64,000 nt of DNA, taken from assembly GCA_030041385.1 (NCBI GenBank), contig JASHNY010000020.1:1-64000 (forward strand), written 5' to 3'. The notes beneath the pieces are model-generated. The model searched no databases. It was given only the letters and a program-made list of their open reading frames with translations, and was not told the DNA's origin. Positions 1-9,439 of this stretch are shown here, in pieces. Positions within the stretch are counted from its first letter, which is position 1, and each line of letters opens with the position of its first letter. This DNA is from Alphaproteobacteria bacterium. Lineage in GTDB: Bacteria > Pseudomonadota > Alphaproteobacteria > ATCC43930 > CGMCC-115725. The translations under genes and the position numbers were made by a program.

Positions 1-144
1 CTGCGCAAGCGCCGCCTGTTCTGCGCGGGATCGCTTCCTGTTATCGAACGGTATCAGGCCCTGTTATTCTCCTGTTTTGAGGAGACGAATCATGAATAAT
101 CCGTGGCTTGGGCCTGATCTTTTTTTGCGCGGAAGGACGCGGGG

Positions 145-1587
145 ATGATCGAAGGCCGTACCGGCGCGTGGGAGGTCGTCATCGGGCTTGAGGTTCATGC
201 CCAGGTGATCGCCGAGGCGAAATTGTTTTCCGGTGCCGCGACCGCGTTCGGGGCGGCGCCCAACAGCCAGGTTTCGACCGTCGATGCCGCATTTCCGGGC
301 ATGCTGCCGGTGCTCAATCGGCATTGCGTCGAGCAGGCGGTCAGGACCGGGCTCGGCCTCGATGCCGCAATCAACCTCGTCAGCGTTTTCGCCCGCAAGA
401 ACTACTTCTACCCGGACCTGCCGGCCGGCTATCAGATCTCCCAATATGAGCAGCCGCTGGTCGGGCACGGCCAGGTCAGCCTCGACCTGCCGGACGGCTC
501 GACCCGCACGGTCGGTATTACCCGGCTGCATCTCGAGCAGGACGCCGGCAAGAGCCTGCACGACCAACACCCGCGCGACACCTATGTCGACCTCAACCGT
601 GCCGGCATCGGGTTGATGGAAATCGTCTCCGAACCCGACCTCAGAAGCGGCGAGGAAGCCGGCCTCTATCTGCGAAAGCTGCGCTCGATCCTGCGCTATC
701 TCGGCACCTGCGACGGCAACATGGAGGAGGGGTCGCTGCGCTGCGACTGCAACGTCTCGGTGCGGCGGCCGGGCGAGCCTTACGGCACCCGCTGCGAGAT
801 CAAGAACCTCAACTCGGTGCGCTTTGCGATGCAGGCGATCGATTACGAGGCGCGGCGCCAGATCGAACTGATCGAAGGGGGCGGAACGGTCGCCCAGGAA
901 ACCCGGCTGTTCGATACCGCGCGCGGCGTGACACGGCCGATGCGGTCAAAGGAACACGACTACGACTACCGCTATTTTCCCGATCCCGACCTGCTGCCGC
1001 TGATACTGGACCCGGACTGGGTCGCGCAGATGCGCGCCGAATTGCCCGAACTGCCCGATGCCAAACGGGCGCGGTTCGTCTCCCAATACGGATTGCCTCC
1101 GGCCGATGCGATGGTGCTGGTGACCGAGCGGGCGACCGCCGATTATTTCGAGACGCTTGCCAAAGGCCGCGATGCCAAGGCGGCGGCCAATTGGGTGATC
1201 GGCGATTTGTTCGGCGCGCTGAACCGGAAGGGAATGACGATCGAGCACTCGCCGGTTGCCGCGGCACAACTCGGGGCGCTGATCGACCTGATCGCCGACG
1301 GCACGATTTCCGGCCGCATCGCCAAGGATGTCTTCGCCGAGATGGTCGAAACCGGCGCCGACCCGGGCGCGATCGTCGCGGCCAAGGGGTTGCGCCAGGT
1401 CACCGATGCCGGGGCGATCGAGGCCGCCGTCGATGCCGCGCTCGCCGCCCACCCGGCGCAGGTGGCGCAATACGCGGCCAACCCCAAGGTGCTCGGCTTT
1501 TTCGTCGGCCAGGTCATGAAGGCGACCGGGGGCAAGGCCAACCCGGCGCTGGTCAACGAGTTGCTGCGGCGGAAGCTCGGCGGCTAA
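145..1587 (+). CDS. gatB: Aspartyl/glutamyl-tRNA(Asn/Gln) amidotransferase subunit B
   Basis: 480-aa ORF with GatB hallmarks ([60 protein letters not shown]). Confidence 0.97.
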   Translation: MIEGRTGAWEVVIGLEVHAQVIAEAKLFSGAATAFGAAPNSQVSTVDAAFPGMLPVLNRHCVEQAVRTGLGLDAAINLVSVFARKNYFYPDLPAGYQISQYEQPLVGHGQVSLDLPDGSTRTVGITRLHLEQDAGKSLHDQHPRDTYVDLNRAGIGLMEIVSEPDLRSGEEAGLYLRKLRSILRYLGTCDGNMEEGSLRCDCNVSVRRPGEPYGTRCEIKNLNSVRFAMQAIDYEARRQIELIEGGGTVAQETRLFDTARGVTRPMRSKEHDYDYRYFPDPDLLPLILDPDWVAQMRAELPELPDAKRARFVSQYGLPPADAMVLVTERATADYFETLAKGRDAKAAANWVIGDLFGALNRKGMTIEHSPVAAAQLGALIDLIADGTISGRIAKDVFAEMVETGADPGAIVAAKGLRQVTDAGAIEAAVDAALAAHPAQVAQYAANPKVLGFFVGQVMKATGGKANPALVNELLRRKLGG

Positions 1588-1660
1588 ACCCTAGCTATTC
1601 CGGTCGATCGTCCGCTCCCGCGCCCGACTGATGCGATGCCGGCGGTGCTGCCCGCCCGCC

Positions 1661-2086
1661 CTAATCCCGGCGGTACGGATAGCAGCGGGCCCGCTCCAGG
1701 ACCATGCCGAAGTGATCTGCGAGCGCGGCGATCGCGTCGCCTTCTTCCTCGTACGGGTCGATATTGTTCGGCCCGACGATGATCGGGCGAAAGCCGCGGT
1801 CGTCGCGCCCGCCCGGCGGCAGCATCGCCGTGGCAAGCGCGTTGCCCTCGCCGTCGCGCAGGGTCAGGAACAGCGGCATCTGGCGCTGGATATGCGCGTT
1901 CAGCCCGATCTCCTGCTCGAAATTCACCTTGGAGAGCGGATGGAACGTCTGCGCCGCCCGCTCGCGCTCCTTGCGGAAATATTTCTCGACGGCGTGATGC
2001 ATGATCTCGGACTCGGATGCAGCCTCGCCCTCGGTTTCGATCCGGAACCAGGTCTTGCCGTCCGGCGCATCGCACACGTATCTCAT
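1661..2086 (-). CDS. Hypothetical protein
   Basis: 141-aa ORF with balanced composition (MRYVCDAPDGKTWFRIETEGEAASES...); overlapping frames look like GC artefacts. Confidence 0.6.
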   Translation of the reverse strand: MRYVCDAPDGKTWFRIETEGEAASESEIMHHAVEKYFRKERERAAQTFHPLSKVNFEQEIGLNAHIQRQMPLFLTLRDGEGNALATAMLPPGGRDDRGFRPIIVGPNNIDPYEEEGDAIAALADHFGMVLERARCYPYRRD

Positions 2087-2397
2087 GCTCCCTCCACGCT
2101 CGCCTCACACGGCCCGGTATCTCGGCGTTCAAGGATGCAATGCGGCCCAAGAAAAATCCTGAGCGGCGATCGAGTCAACACCTCGCGCGGGGATTGCCGG
2201 TGAGACCTTTTGCCATCGCCGTTGCGTCGCATTTTTCGTCGCAAATTGCGGCGCGGGGCGTACGGCACTCTCGAGCTGCCATCTTAAGCCATTAAAAAGA
2301 AAAGGCTCTTTATATTGGCCGGTGCTGGGAGCGGTGGCACGCGTCGTGAAGCGGCAGGGGCCACCACTCAGGCTACCGTTTCTGCAAGGAGTTCACG

Positions 2398-2667
2398 ATG
2401 TCGTTGTTGGAGGAACTGGATATTTCCCGGCGTATCGGCGGCGGACCCGACCCCTTCGCTCCGCTCGCCCCGGCGCCGGTGCGTCGCCGGTCGTGGTTCG
2501 CAGAGCTGGTGCTGGCGCCGTTCCTCCACCTCGACGAGCGGGTACATTACAGCGTCGCCAAGAAAAACGAGGCCAGGGCTGACGCCGCCGCTCCCGTCCG
2601 CAACGCCGCCGGCACCGCGAACTGGCCGGGCGGCGCGCCGCAATGGATGGGCGCGCCCGGCAAATAG
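2398..2667 (+). CDS. Hypothetical protein
   Basis: 89-aa ATG ORF preceded by an AAGGAG-like SD (gcaaggagttcacg atg). Confidence 0.5.
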   Translation: MSLLEELDISRRIGGGPDPFAPLAPAPVRRRSWFAELVLAPFLHLDERVHYSVAKKNEARADAAAPVRNAAGTANWPGGAPQWMGAPGK

Positions 2668-2697
2668 CGACGGCCGGCACCTGCCGGTCGGCAATGC

Positions 2698-3855
2698 CTA
2701 TCCCTTGCGACCGCCGGTCCGCCGCCCGTTGGGTTGCGGCGGCGCCGCGGCCGGTCGGGTGGCGGCCGGCCGGGCCGGAACCGGCCGCCGGGGATGCTCC
2801 GTCCCTTCGCGCCACAGCGCCAGCAATGCCGCCATGATCGCGGGACCGACAAACAGGCCGAGGATCCCGAGCGCCTCCAGCCCTCCGAGAATCCCGAGCA
2901 AAACCCACAGGAACGGCAATCGGGCAGCGCCGCCGATCAGCGCCGGGCGGACCAGATGGTCAGCGATGAAGACGACGAAGCTGCCGCTCGCCAGCACGAT
3001 GATCGCCGCACCCATGTTGTCCTGCGCGGCCAGATAAAGCGCGGCGAGGCAGAATACGGCCGGTGAGCCGAACGGGATCACCGCGGCGACGCCAGTCAGG
3101 GCACCGACCGAGGCCGGGTCGGGCAGGCCGACGGCGAGATAGACAAAGCCGAGCACGACGCCCTCGGCGAGGCCGACCAGAACAAGACCGGTGACGGTGC
3201 CGTGCACGGCCGCGATCATCTGGAACGCGATCCGTTCGCCGTGATGGCCGAACAGGCGATCCCCGAGGATGCGGGCCTGCGCGGCGAGCCGGTCCCCGTC
3301 GCGAAACAGGAAGAACAGCGTCAGCAGCGTGAATGAAAACAGCACCAGGCGGTGGACGATCTCGGCCCCGAAATGCCGCGCCGATTCGGCCAAGAGCTTC
3401 GGGTTGAGCCGGCCGAGCAGATCCTGTACCACTCCGGGATTGCTCAGATTGTCCTGCCACCATCCGGCGAGCGGAGCGCCGACCAGCGGCAACCGGGCAA
3501 TCCATTCCGGCAACGGGACGCCGTTGCCGCGCGCGTGCCCGACGAAATGCACGACGACATGCCCCTCCCGCGCCAGGGCAAAGCCGAGCAGCACGAGCGG
3601 GAGGATGAATATCAGCCCGACGGCCACGACCAGCAGCAACGGGGCGAGCTCGCGTTCTCCCCGCGCCGGCAGAACCTGCACGAGACGGCGCCGCAGCGGC
3701 CATAGCACGATCGCGAAGATCGCGGCCCACACCAGTGCGGGAATGAAATCCCACAAGATCCAGATTCCCGCGGCCACCAGCGCCGTGGTCAACGCCAGGC
3801 GGGCGATCACCTGAGGCAGCGGGGTATGAGAGGAAGCGCCGGGCTCGCGATCCAT
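2698..3855 (-). CDS. AI-2E family transporter (PerM-like membrane protein)
   Basis: About 8 hydrophobic segments, PALVWAAIFAIVLWPLRRRL, GLFVGPAIMAALLALWREG C-terminus typical of the family. Confidence 0.85.
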   Translation of the reverse strand: MDREPGASSHTPLPQVIARLALTTALVAAGIWILWDFIPALVWAAIFAIVLWPLRRRLVQVLPARGERELAPLLLVVAVGLIFILPLVLLGFALAREGHVVVHFVGHARGNGVPLPEWIARLPLVGAPLAGWWQDNLSNPGVVQDLLGRLNPKLLAESARHFGAEIVHRLVLFSFTLLTLFFLFRDGDRLAAQARILGDRLFGHHGERIAFQMIAAVHGTVTGLVLVGLAEGVVLGFVYLAVGLPDPASVGALTGVAAVIPFGSPAVFCLAALYLAAQDNMGAAIIVLASGSFVVFIADHLVRPALIGGAARLPFLWVLLGILGGLEALGILGLFVGPAIMAALLALWREGTEHPRRPVPARPAATRPAAAPPQPNGRRTGGRKG

Positions 3856-4091
3856 GCGGTCTCCTCCCTTAACCGTGGGTAGCAAAGTGCATCGCCTCAG
3901 ACCAAAAGCTTACGACATTTCCGGCCCCGCCGGTGCGCCCTAAACGGCTGAGCAGGCTTGCCGGTTCGCTCGCCGCGGAATACCCTCGTCGCGGGCCGGC
4001 ACATCTTGCCGCTTGGGCGTTTGCCTGCATTGCGCCGGGCATTTGCGGTCCCGGCCAGGGCCTATCGACCGCAATCGAAGGAGGTTCGCTG

Positions 4092-4592
4092 ATGGAGCGC
4101 ACACTCGATCAGTTCTCGGCTGAACTGCACCGCATTCTCGCCGATGATCCCGGCCCCGAGGGCCGCAAGAAGGTCTGCAAGGTCGTTCAGGAGATGTGTC
4201 TGGACAAGGCCTTCACTGCCCGATATCTACCCGACAACGCGCCCGAGCGAAACATCCTCTACGAGGACAAGGATCTCGGCTTCTGCATTCTCGGCCACGT
4301 CTATCACGGCGCCAAGGAAAGCAAGCCGCACGATCACGGCCCGACCTGGGCAATCTACGGGCAGGCGGACGGCGAAACGATCATGAGCGATTGGGAGCTG
4401 GTATCGCCGCCGCATGACAGCGAGCCCGGCCGGGTCCGCCTGGTGCGGAACTACACGCTGAAACCCGGCGCCGCCTATGTCTACAACGAGGGGGATCTCC
4501 ACTCCCCGCGCCGCGAAGGCTCAACCCGGTTGATCCGAATCGAAGGCCGGAACGTGGAAAAGATCAAGCGTCTGCCTTACGAAGCGGTATAG
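4092..4592 (+). CDS. Cupin / cysteine dioxygenase-like protein
   Basis: ATG with SD gaaggagg; HDHGPTWAIYGQ and later acidic/His cupin-like positions. Confidence 0.65.
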   Translation: MERTLDQFSAELHRILADDPGPEGRKKVCKVVQEMCLDKAFTARYLPDNAPERNILYEDKDLGFCILGHVYHGAKESKPHDHGPTWAIYGQADGETIMSDWELVSPPHDSEPGRVRLVRNYTLKPGAAYVYNEGDLHSPRREGSTRLIRIEGRNVEKIKRLPYEAV

Positions 4593-4625
4593 ACCCGGAG
4601 CCGCCGTCGACGCGACGGCCGGCGC

Positions 4626-4659
4626 AAAAAGCCGAGGGCGCCCGCGAGCGGGCGCCCTC
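4626..4659 (-). terminator. Rho-independent terminator downstream of the minus-strand OmpA-family gene
   Basis: Perfect 12-bp stem GAGGGCGCCCGC-GA-GCGGGCGCCCTC (4634-4659) followed on the minus strand by GGC then TTTTT (4626-4630). Confidence 0.75.
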
Positions 4660-4693
4660 ATTCCTCTGCATCGTCAGGTGCGGCTGAACGCGC

Positions 4694-5143
4694 CTAGCCT
4701 TCGACCACCGTGACGCGACGATTACGCGGCTGGCGCACGCCCGGCCCGGTCGGCACGGCGTTGTCGTTCTCGCCGCGGCCGGTAACCGTCATTGCCTTCC
4801 ACGGCACGCCCATCTTGGCGAGGATATGGGCGACGTGCCGCGCCCGGAGAACCGACAGCCGCTGATTGTAGCGGTACGTGCCCGAGCGGTCGGTGTATCC
4901 CGTCACCTGCACGGTTACGACCCCGCCCGCTTTGTAGACATTGGCTGCCTGGCGCAGGATGGCCACTCCCTCGGGGCCGACCCAGGCGCGGTTCCAGCCG
5001 AAATAAACGACGAAATTGTGCGAGACGGCCGGTGCGGCAACCGCCGGGGGCGGCGGGGGCGGCGGCGGAGTGGGAGCCGGGGGCGGGGTGGGAGCGCACG
5101 CCGCCATTGCCAGCAGCGAGCAGAGGACCAGGGCGCGTTTCAT
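4694..5143 (-). CDS. OmpA-family lipoprotein/peptidoglycan-associated protein
   Basis: Lipobox-like LAMAACAP, Pro-rich linker, OmpA C-terminal motif (VTGYTDRSGTYRYNQRLSVLRARHVA...GRGENDNAVPTGPGVRQPRNRRVTV). Confidence 0.88.
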   Translation of the reverse strand: MKRALVLCSLLAMAACAPTPPPAPTPPPPPPPPAVAAPAVSHNFVVYFGWNRAWVGPEGVAILRQAANVYKAGGVVTVQVTGYTDRSGTYRYNQRLSVLRARHVAHILAKMGVPWKAMTVTGRGENDNAVPTGPGVRQPRNRRVTVVEG

Positions 5144-5281
5144 CGGTTTCCTCCGATAGTTGAGAACTACATGCTATAAGAAATCTCCTTTTTATACTAG
5201 GGTGAAGCGGATTTCGGCCGGTAAACCCAGCCACCGGTTGAGGCGCCTCCGACAGTGGCGGAACTGTTGTCTTGCGGCTCT

Positions 5282-6703
5282 CTATGCCGCGTTGGCGCGG
5301 GCCACGGCGCCGAACCAGTCGTAGGATTCCTTCGGGGTGCGCTCCATTGTCGCGCGGTTCACCTGCACAATCCCGAAGCGAGCCGTGTAGCCGTGGGCCC
5401 ACTCAAAATTGTCGAGTATTGTCCAAATAAAATAGCCGCGCAGATCGACCCCATGAGCCAAGGCGCGCCGGCACGCGGCGATGTGGTCGCGCAGGTAGGC
5501 GATCCGCGCGCGATCGTCGACCCGACCGTCGCTACCCGTGCGGTCGCGGTAGAAGGCGCCGTTCTCGGTGACGTAGATCGTCGGATTGCCGTAGCGGTCG
5601 CGCAGTTCCACCAATAATTCGACGAGAGCGCTTGGATCGACCGGCCACCCCATCGCGGTCTTTTTCATGTCCGCGGGCATCGCGCCCCAGTTCGTGCCGA
5701 TGATCCCGGCCGGGTCGGCACGCTGGTACATCGGCCCGTAATAATTGACCCCGAGGAAGTCGATGGGCTGCCGGATCTCCGCAAGATCGCCCGGTTGTAC
5801 CAGCGGCGCCGCGAAAGGCTCGATCAGCGCCGGGTAATGCCCGTGGAACAGCGGGTCGAGAAAGGCGCGGTTCCACAGGGCGTCCCACATGGCGGCGGCC
5901 GGCCGATTCGCATCGAGCCCGCCGCCCGGCCGCACCGGCTGCAGGCTCAGGATCGTGCCGAGGCGAAAGCGTCCGCCGCCCGCGGCGCGCAGCGCCGAAA
6001 GCGCGCGGCCCTGGGCCAGGTTCTGGTGGTGCATCGCCGCAAACATCTTCGCGCGGCTGCGGAAGCCGGGCGCATGCTCGCCGAGCCCATGCCCCATCAC
6101 CGCGACCACCGAGGGCTCGTTGAGCATGATCCAGCGCGTCACCCGGTCGCCGAGGTGCCGGGCCATCAGCCGGGCGTAATCGGCAAACCAGCCCGCGATC
6201 GCGCGCTCGCCCCATCCCCCGCGATCCTGCAATGCTTGCGGCAGGTCCCAATGGTAGAGGCAGACCCACGGCTCGATCCCGGCCTTCAAGGCCGTATCGA
6301 CGAGCCGGCTGTAGAAATCGAGCCCTTTCGCATCGGGCTGCCCGGTGCCCTCAGGCAGCACCCGCGGCCAGGAGATCGAAAACCGGTAAGCCTTGAGCCC
6401 GGCCCGTGCCATCAAGGCGATGTCTTCGGGGTAGCGGTGGTAATGGTCGCAGGCGATGTCGCCGTTGCTGTGGTCGGCGATGGTGCCGGGGAGGCGGCAA
6501 AAAACATCCCAGATGCTGTCGGCTCGGCGGTCGCCCCGGCCTTCGACCTGGTAGGCCGAAGTCGAGGTGCCCCAGAGAAAGCCGGGCGGAAACGCGGAGG
6601 GCTCGGCGCCGGCAGGCAAGGCGCCGAGGAGTGTTCCGGCGACGCCGGCAGCGCCGGCCTTGAGCAGATCGCGCCGGTCCATGCCCGCAGCGCTCCGCGT
6701 CAA
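5282..6703 (-). CDS. Glycoside hydrolase family 1 beta-glucosidase with Tat-type signal
   Basis: GH1 motifs FPPGFLWGTSTSAYQVEG, MLNEPSV, IYVTENGAF; N-terminal DRRDLLKAGAAGVAGTLLGALPAGA. The start could be the ATG at 6682. Confidence 0.93.
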   Translation of the reverse strand: MTRSAAGMDRRDLLKAGAAGVAGTLLGALPAGAEPSAFPPGFLWGTSTSAYQVEGRGDRRADSIWDVFCRLPGTIADHSNGDIACDHYHRYPEDIALMARAGLKAYRFSISWPRVLPEGTGQPDAKGLDFYSRLVDTALKAGIEPWVCLYHWDLPQALQDRGGWGERAIAGWFADYARLMARHLGDRVTRWIMLNEPSVVAVMGHGLGEHAPGFRSRAKMFAAMHHQNLAQGRALSALRAAGGGRFRLGTILSLQPVRPGGGLDANRPAAAMWDALWNRAFLDPLFHGHYPALIEPFAAPLVQPGDLAEIRQPIDFLGVNYYGPMYQRADPAGIIGTNWGAMPADMKKTAMGWPVDPSALVELLVELRDRYGNPTIYVTENGAFYRDRTGSDGRVDDRARIAYLRDHIAACRRALAHGVDLRGYFIWTILDNFEWAHGYTARFGIVQVNRATMERTPKESYDWFGAVARANAA

Positions 6704-7656
6704 CCGCCGGCCGCTCCCTCGGTATTGACATAGACGGCGTACAGCGAATGGCTCGCGGCCATGAACAGCCGGTTCCGCTTGACCCCGCCGAAGCAGAGAT
6801 TGGCGCAGCGCTCAGGCAGGGCGATGCGCCCGATCATCCTGCCGTCTGGGGCGAACACGGCGACCCCGTTCAGCGCCTCGCTCATCCCCCAGCCGCACCA
6901 GAGGTTCCCCTCGGCATCGCAGCGGAAGCCGTCGGGCGTGCCGTCGCCGACCTCCCCGAAATCGCGCCCGTTGGCGAGGCGGGTGCCGTCGCCGATTACG
7001 TCGAACAGGCGGATCGCGCGGCGCGGCTGGGCGCGCGACTCGACCACGTAAAGCCGCGATTCATCGGGCGAGAAGCACAATCCGTTGGGGCCGCGGATGT
7101 CATCGGCAACGATCGTCACCCGGCCGGTGTGGCCGTCGATCCGGTAGACGTTGGTGACGGGCAGCTCGGGCTCGCTGCGGTTGCCTTCGTAATGGCTGAG
7201 GATGCCGAAGGGCGGGTCGGTGAACCAGATCGACCCATCAGACTTGACCACGACATCGTTCGGCGAATTGAGCGGCTTGCCGTCGAACCGGTTGCACAGC
7301 ACCGTGATCGTGCCGTCATGCTCGGTCCGGGTGACCCGGCGCATGCCGTGCTCGCAGGTGACGAGCCTGCCCTGGCGGTCGCGGGTATTGCCGTTGGAAT
7401 TGTTCGACGGATGGCGAAACACGCTGACCGCGCCGGTCTCTTCCTCCCATTTCAATATGCGGTTATTGGGAATGTCGCTCCACAGCAAAAACCGGCCGTC
7501 GCCGAACCATACCGGGCCTTCGCTCCAGCGGCAGCCGGTGTAGAGCCGTTCGACCGAGGCGTTGAACGGCGGCCGCACGCGCTCGAAGCGCGGGTCGAGC
7601 GTGATCACCGCAGGATCGGGATAAAGCGGGCTCGGCTGCCATTCGGCTGCGGTCAT
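6700..7656 (-). CDS. SMP-30/gluconolactonase/LRE family protein
   Basis: EGPVWFGDGRFLLWSDIPNNRILKW, NSPNDVVVKSDGSIWFTDPPFG, PNGLCFSPDESRLYVVES. Confidence 0.92.
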   Translation of the reverse strand: MTAAEWQPSPLYPDPAVITLDPRFERVRPPFNASVERLYTGCRWSEGPVWFGDGRFLLWSDIPNNRILKWEEETGAVSVFRHPSNNSNGNTRDRQGRLVTCEHGMRRVTRTEHDGTITVLCNRFDGKPLNSPNDVVVKSDGSIWFTDPPFGILSHYEGNRSEPELPVTNVYRIDGHTGRVTIVADDIRGPNGLCFSPDESRLYVVESRAQPRRAIRLFDVIGDGTRLANGRDFGEVGDGTPDGFRCDAEGNLWCGWGMSEALNGVAVFAPDGRMIGRIALPERCANLCFGGVKRNRLFMAASHSLYAVYVNTEGAAGG

Positions 7657-7777
7657 TTGCGGCTCCCTTGCTGGTTCCGGCGCCGTGTGGGCGGGGACGG
7701 ACGAAGCATGGAGCGTTTCTACCGGCGGCTCAAGACCGCGTGGCGCACTGCACCGGCTGCGCGGAGTACGCGCCTCG

Positions 7778-8358
7778 TGTGCCGAATCCGAAATTCGCCA
7801 TATCTTGGGGTGAGGCAGAGCGCGAATTTCGGAGTCGACAGCACCCGGAGCTATTTTGAAAAAAGCTGGTGATCCAATTCAGACGAGTGAATCCCGACCG
7901 TCATTCCGGGGCGGCCCAAAAGGGCCGAGCCCGGAACCCCATGTTCCAGAGGCCGGTGTTCATGGGTTCCGGATTCGCCGCTGCGCGGCGCTCCGGAATG
8001 ACTCGAGTGAAGGGTTTCAAATGTCAGATTCCGACCACTGGTGTGGCCGTGGATTTGAAGTTCGCCAACGCGGCCGCCGCCAAACCCGTGCGAACTGCAA
8101 ATCCGCCACACCTAGTGATCCAATTCAGACGAATGAATCCCGACCGTCATTCCGGGCTCGGCCCACAGGGCCGAGCCCGGAACCCATGTTCCAGAGGCCG
8201 GTGTTCATGGATTCCGGACTCACCGCTGCGCGGCGCTCCGGAATGACTTGAGTGACGGGTTTCAAATGTCAGATTCCAGCCGCTAGTGCGGCCTAGGATT
8301 TGGAGTTCGCAACCGCGCCCGCCACCAAACCCGCGCGAACTTCGAATCCGCCACACTA
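7778..8358. repeat. Composite palindromic repeat locus A: one GAATCCGAAATTCGC-type module plus two tandem ~246-bp units
   Basis: GATCCAATTCAGACG starts at 7871 and again at 8117 (period 246); each unit carries TCATTCCGGG...CCGGAATGAC and GGATTTGRAGTTCGC...GCGAACTKCRAATCCGCCACAC. Confidence 0.85.
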
Positions 8359-8517
8359 GAACGAGCTGGCGATATTGTTGAAGAAGGTCGACACCGAGCT
8401 GCCGACCTGGGTGACGCCGGTAACGATCAGCAGCGAGATCAGCGCTGCGACCAGCGCGTATTCTATCGCTGTGACCCCCAAGGCGTCGCGAATGATCCGT
8501 ATCAATGCCGCGTCCAT
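8356..8517 (-). CDS. Flp/Fap-type (type IVb) pilin subunit, 53 aa
   Basis: Translated by hand from minus strand: MDAALIRIIRDALGVTAIEYALVAALISLLIVTGVTQVGSSVSTFFNNIASSF*; has the Flp pilin G-x-TAIEYALVAALIS motif. Absent from ORF track (too short). Confidence 0.88.
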   Translation of the reverse strand: MDAALIRIIRDALGVTAIEYALVAALISLLIVTGVTQVGSSVSTFFNNIASSF

Positions 8518-8799
8518 CCGCCGGTGCTCCGAAATCGGTCGGTGATCCGATCATCGAGATCGCACGTTTACAAGTCGTAAATTCGCTCTCGATACCGAAA
8601 ACCTTGGCTTTGGCGCGTCGGTCGAGTTGGTTGTCATCAACGCTTCTTCAACGATATTCGCGCCGTTGGCGCCAGCGGGCTTCAGTACTCCCGGGTCGGC
8701 CGGCGACGCGGGTTTGCGCCGGCGGTCGGGGCGCGCCACAATCACCGCAAAACCGGATCAGCGGAGCACCGCCATGCCAACCCTGCCGAGGCCTTTCGA

Positions 8800-9285
8800 A
8801 TGACCATTCCGGCCCCGTTTGCCCGCTTCGAAGGCGAAGTGCTGCCCGAATGGATCGATTGGAACGGCCATTTGAACCTCGCCTATTACGTCGTCCTGTT
8901 CGACAAGGCGACCGACCTGTTGTTCGACGAACTGGGACTCGGCCTCGATTATCGCCGCACCACCAATCTCGGCACGTTCGCGGTCGAATCGCATAACCGG
9001 TACGAGCGCGAATTGCTGGTCGGCGAGCATGTCCGGGTCGCCACGCAGATCATCGCCGCCGACGACAAGCGGCTTTACGTGGCACACGAGATGTTCCGCG
9101 CGGCCGATGGGGTGCGCGCGGCAACGCAGGAATTGATGTTCCTGCACGTCGACCTGGTCGCCCGGCGCGTATGCCCGTTCCCGCCCGGCCTCAAGGCCCG
9201 GGTAGCCGCCGCGGCGGCCGCGCATGCGGTCTTGCCGCGCCCCGACTGGGTCGGCCGCCGCCTGGCGATGCCGGGAGAGCGCTAG
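8800..9285 (+). CDS. Hotdog-fold acyl-CoA thioesterase family protein
   Basis: WIDWNGHLNLAYYVVLFDKATD and FAVESHNRYERELLVGE, typical of 4-hydroxybenzoyl-CoA thioesterase-like proteins. Confidence 0.85.
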   Translation: MTIPAPFARFEGEVLPEWIDWNGHLNLAYYVVLFDKATDLLFDELGLGLDYRRTTNLGTFAVESHNRYERELLVGEHVRVATQIIAADDKRLYVAHEMFRAADGVRAATQELMFLHVDLVARRVCPFPPGLKARVAAAAAAHAVLPRPDWVGRRLAMPGER

Positions 9286-9439
9286 CGTGCCGAATCCTGC
9301 AATTCGCCGTATCTCGGCGCGAGCCTCAAAGCGGATTTCGGATTCGACAGCACACCAGCAACTCTATGAAAACTGGTGCGGATTTGACGTTCGCCAGCAA
9401 GACCGCCGTCAAAATCACGCGAACGTCAAATCCGCGACA
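9286..9439. mobile_element. MITE-like palindromic element flanked by CTAG (9282-9285 and 9440-9443)
   Basis: Two palindromic halves (GAATCCTGCAATTCGC...GCGGATTTCGGATTCG and GCGGATTTGACGTTCGC...GCGAACGTCAAATCCGCGACA) bounded by CTAG on both sides. Confidence 0.7.

Noticed and set aside
7856-8251. ORFs within the repeat array (131 aa and 125 aa)
   Set aside because: They translate the palindromic repeat (SRPSFRGGPKGPSPEP...), seen twice in tandem; repeat-derived, not genes.
7871-8357. Possible CRISPR array
   Set aside because: Only two ~246-bp units; the repeats are long palindromes, with no short repeat-spacer periodicity and no cas genes.
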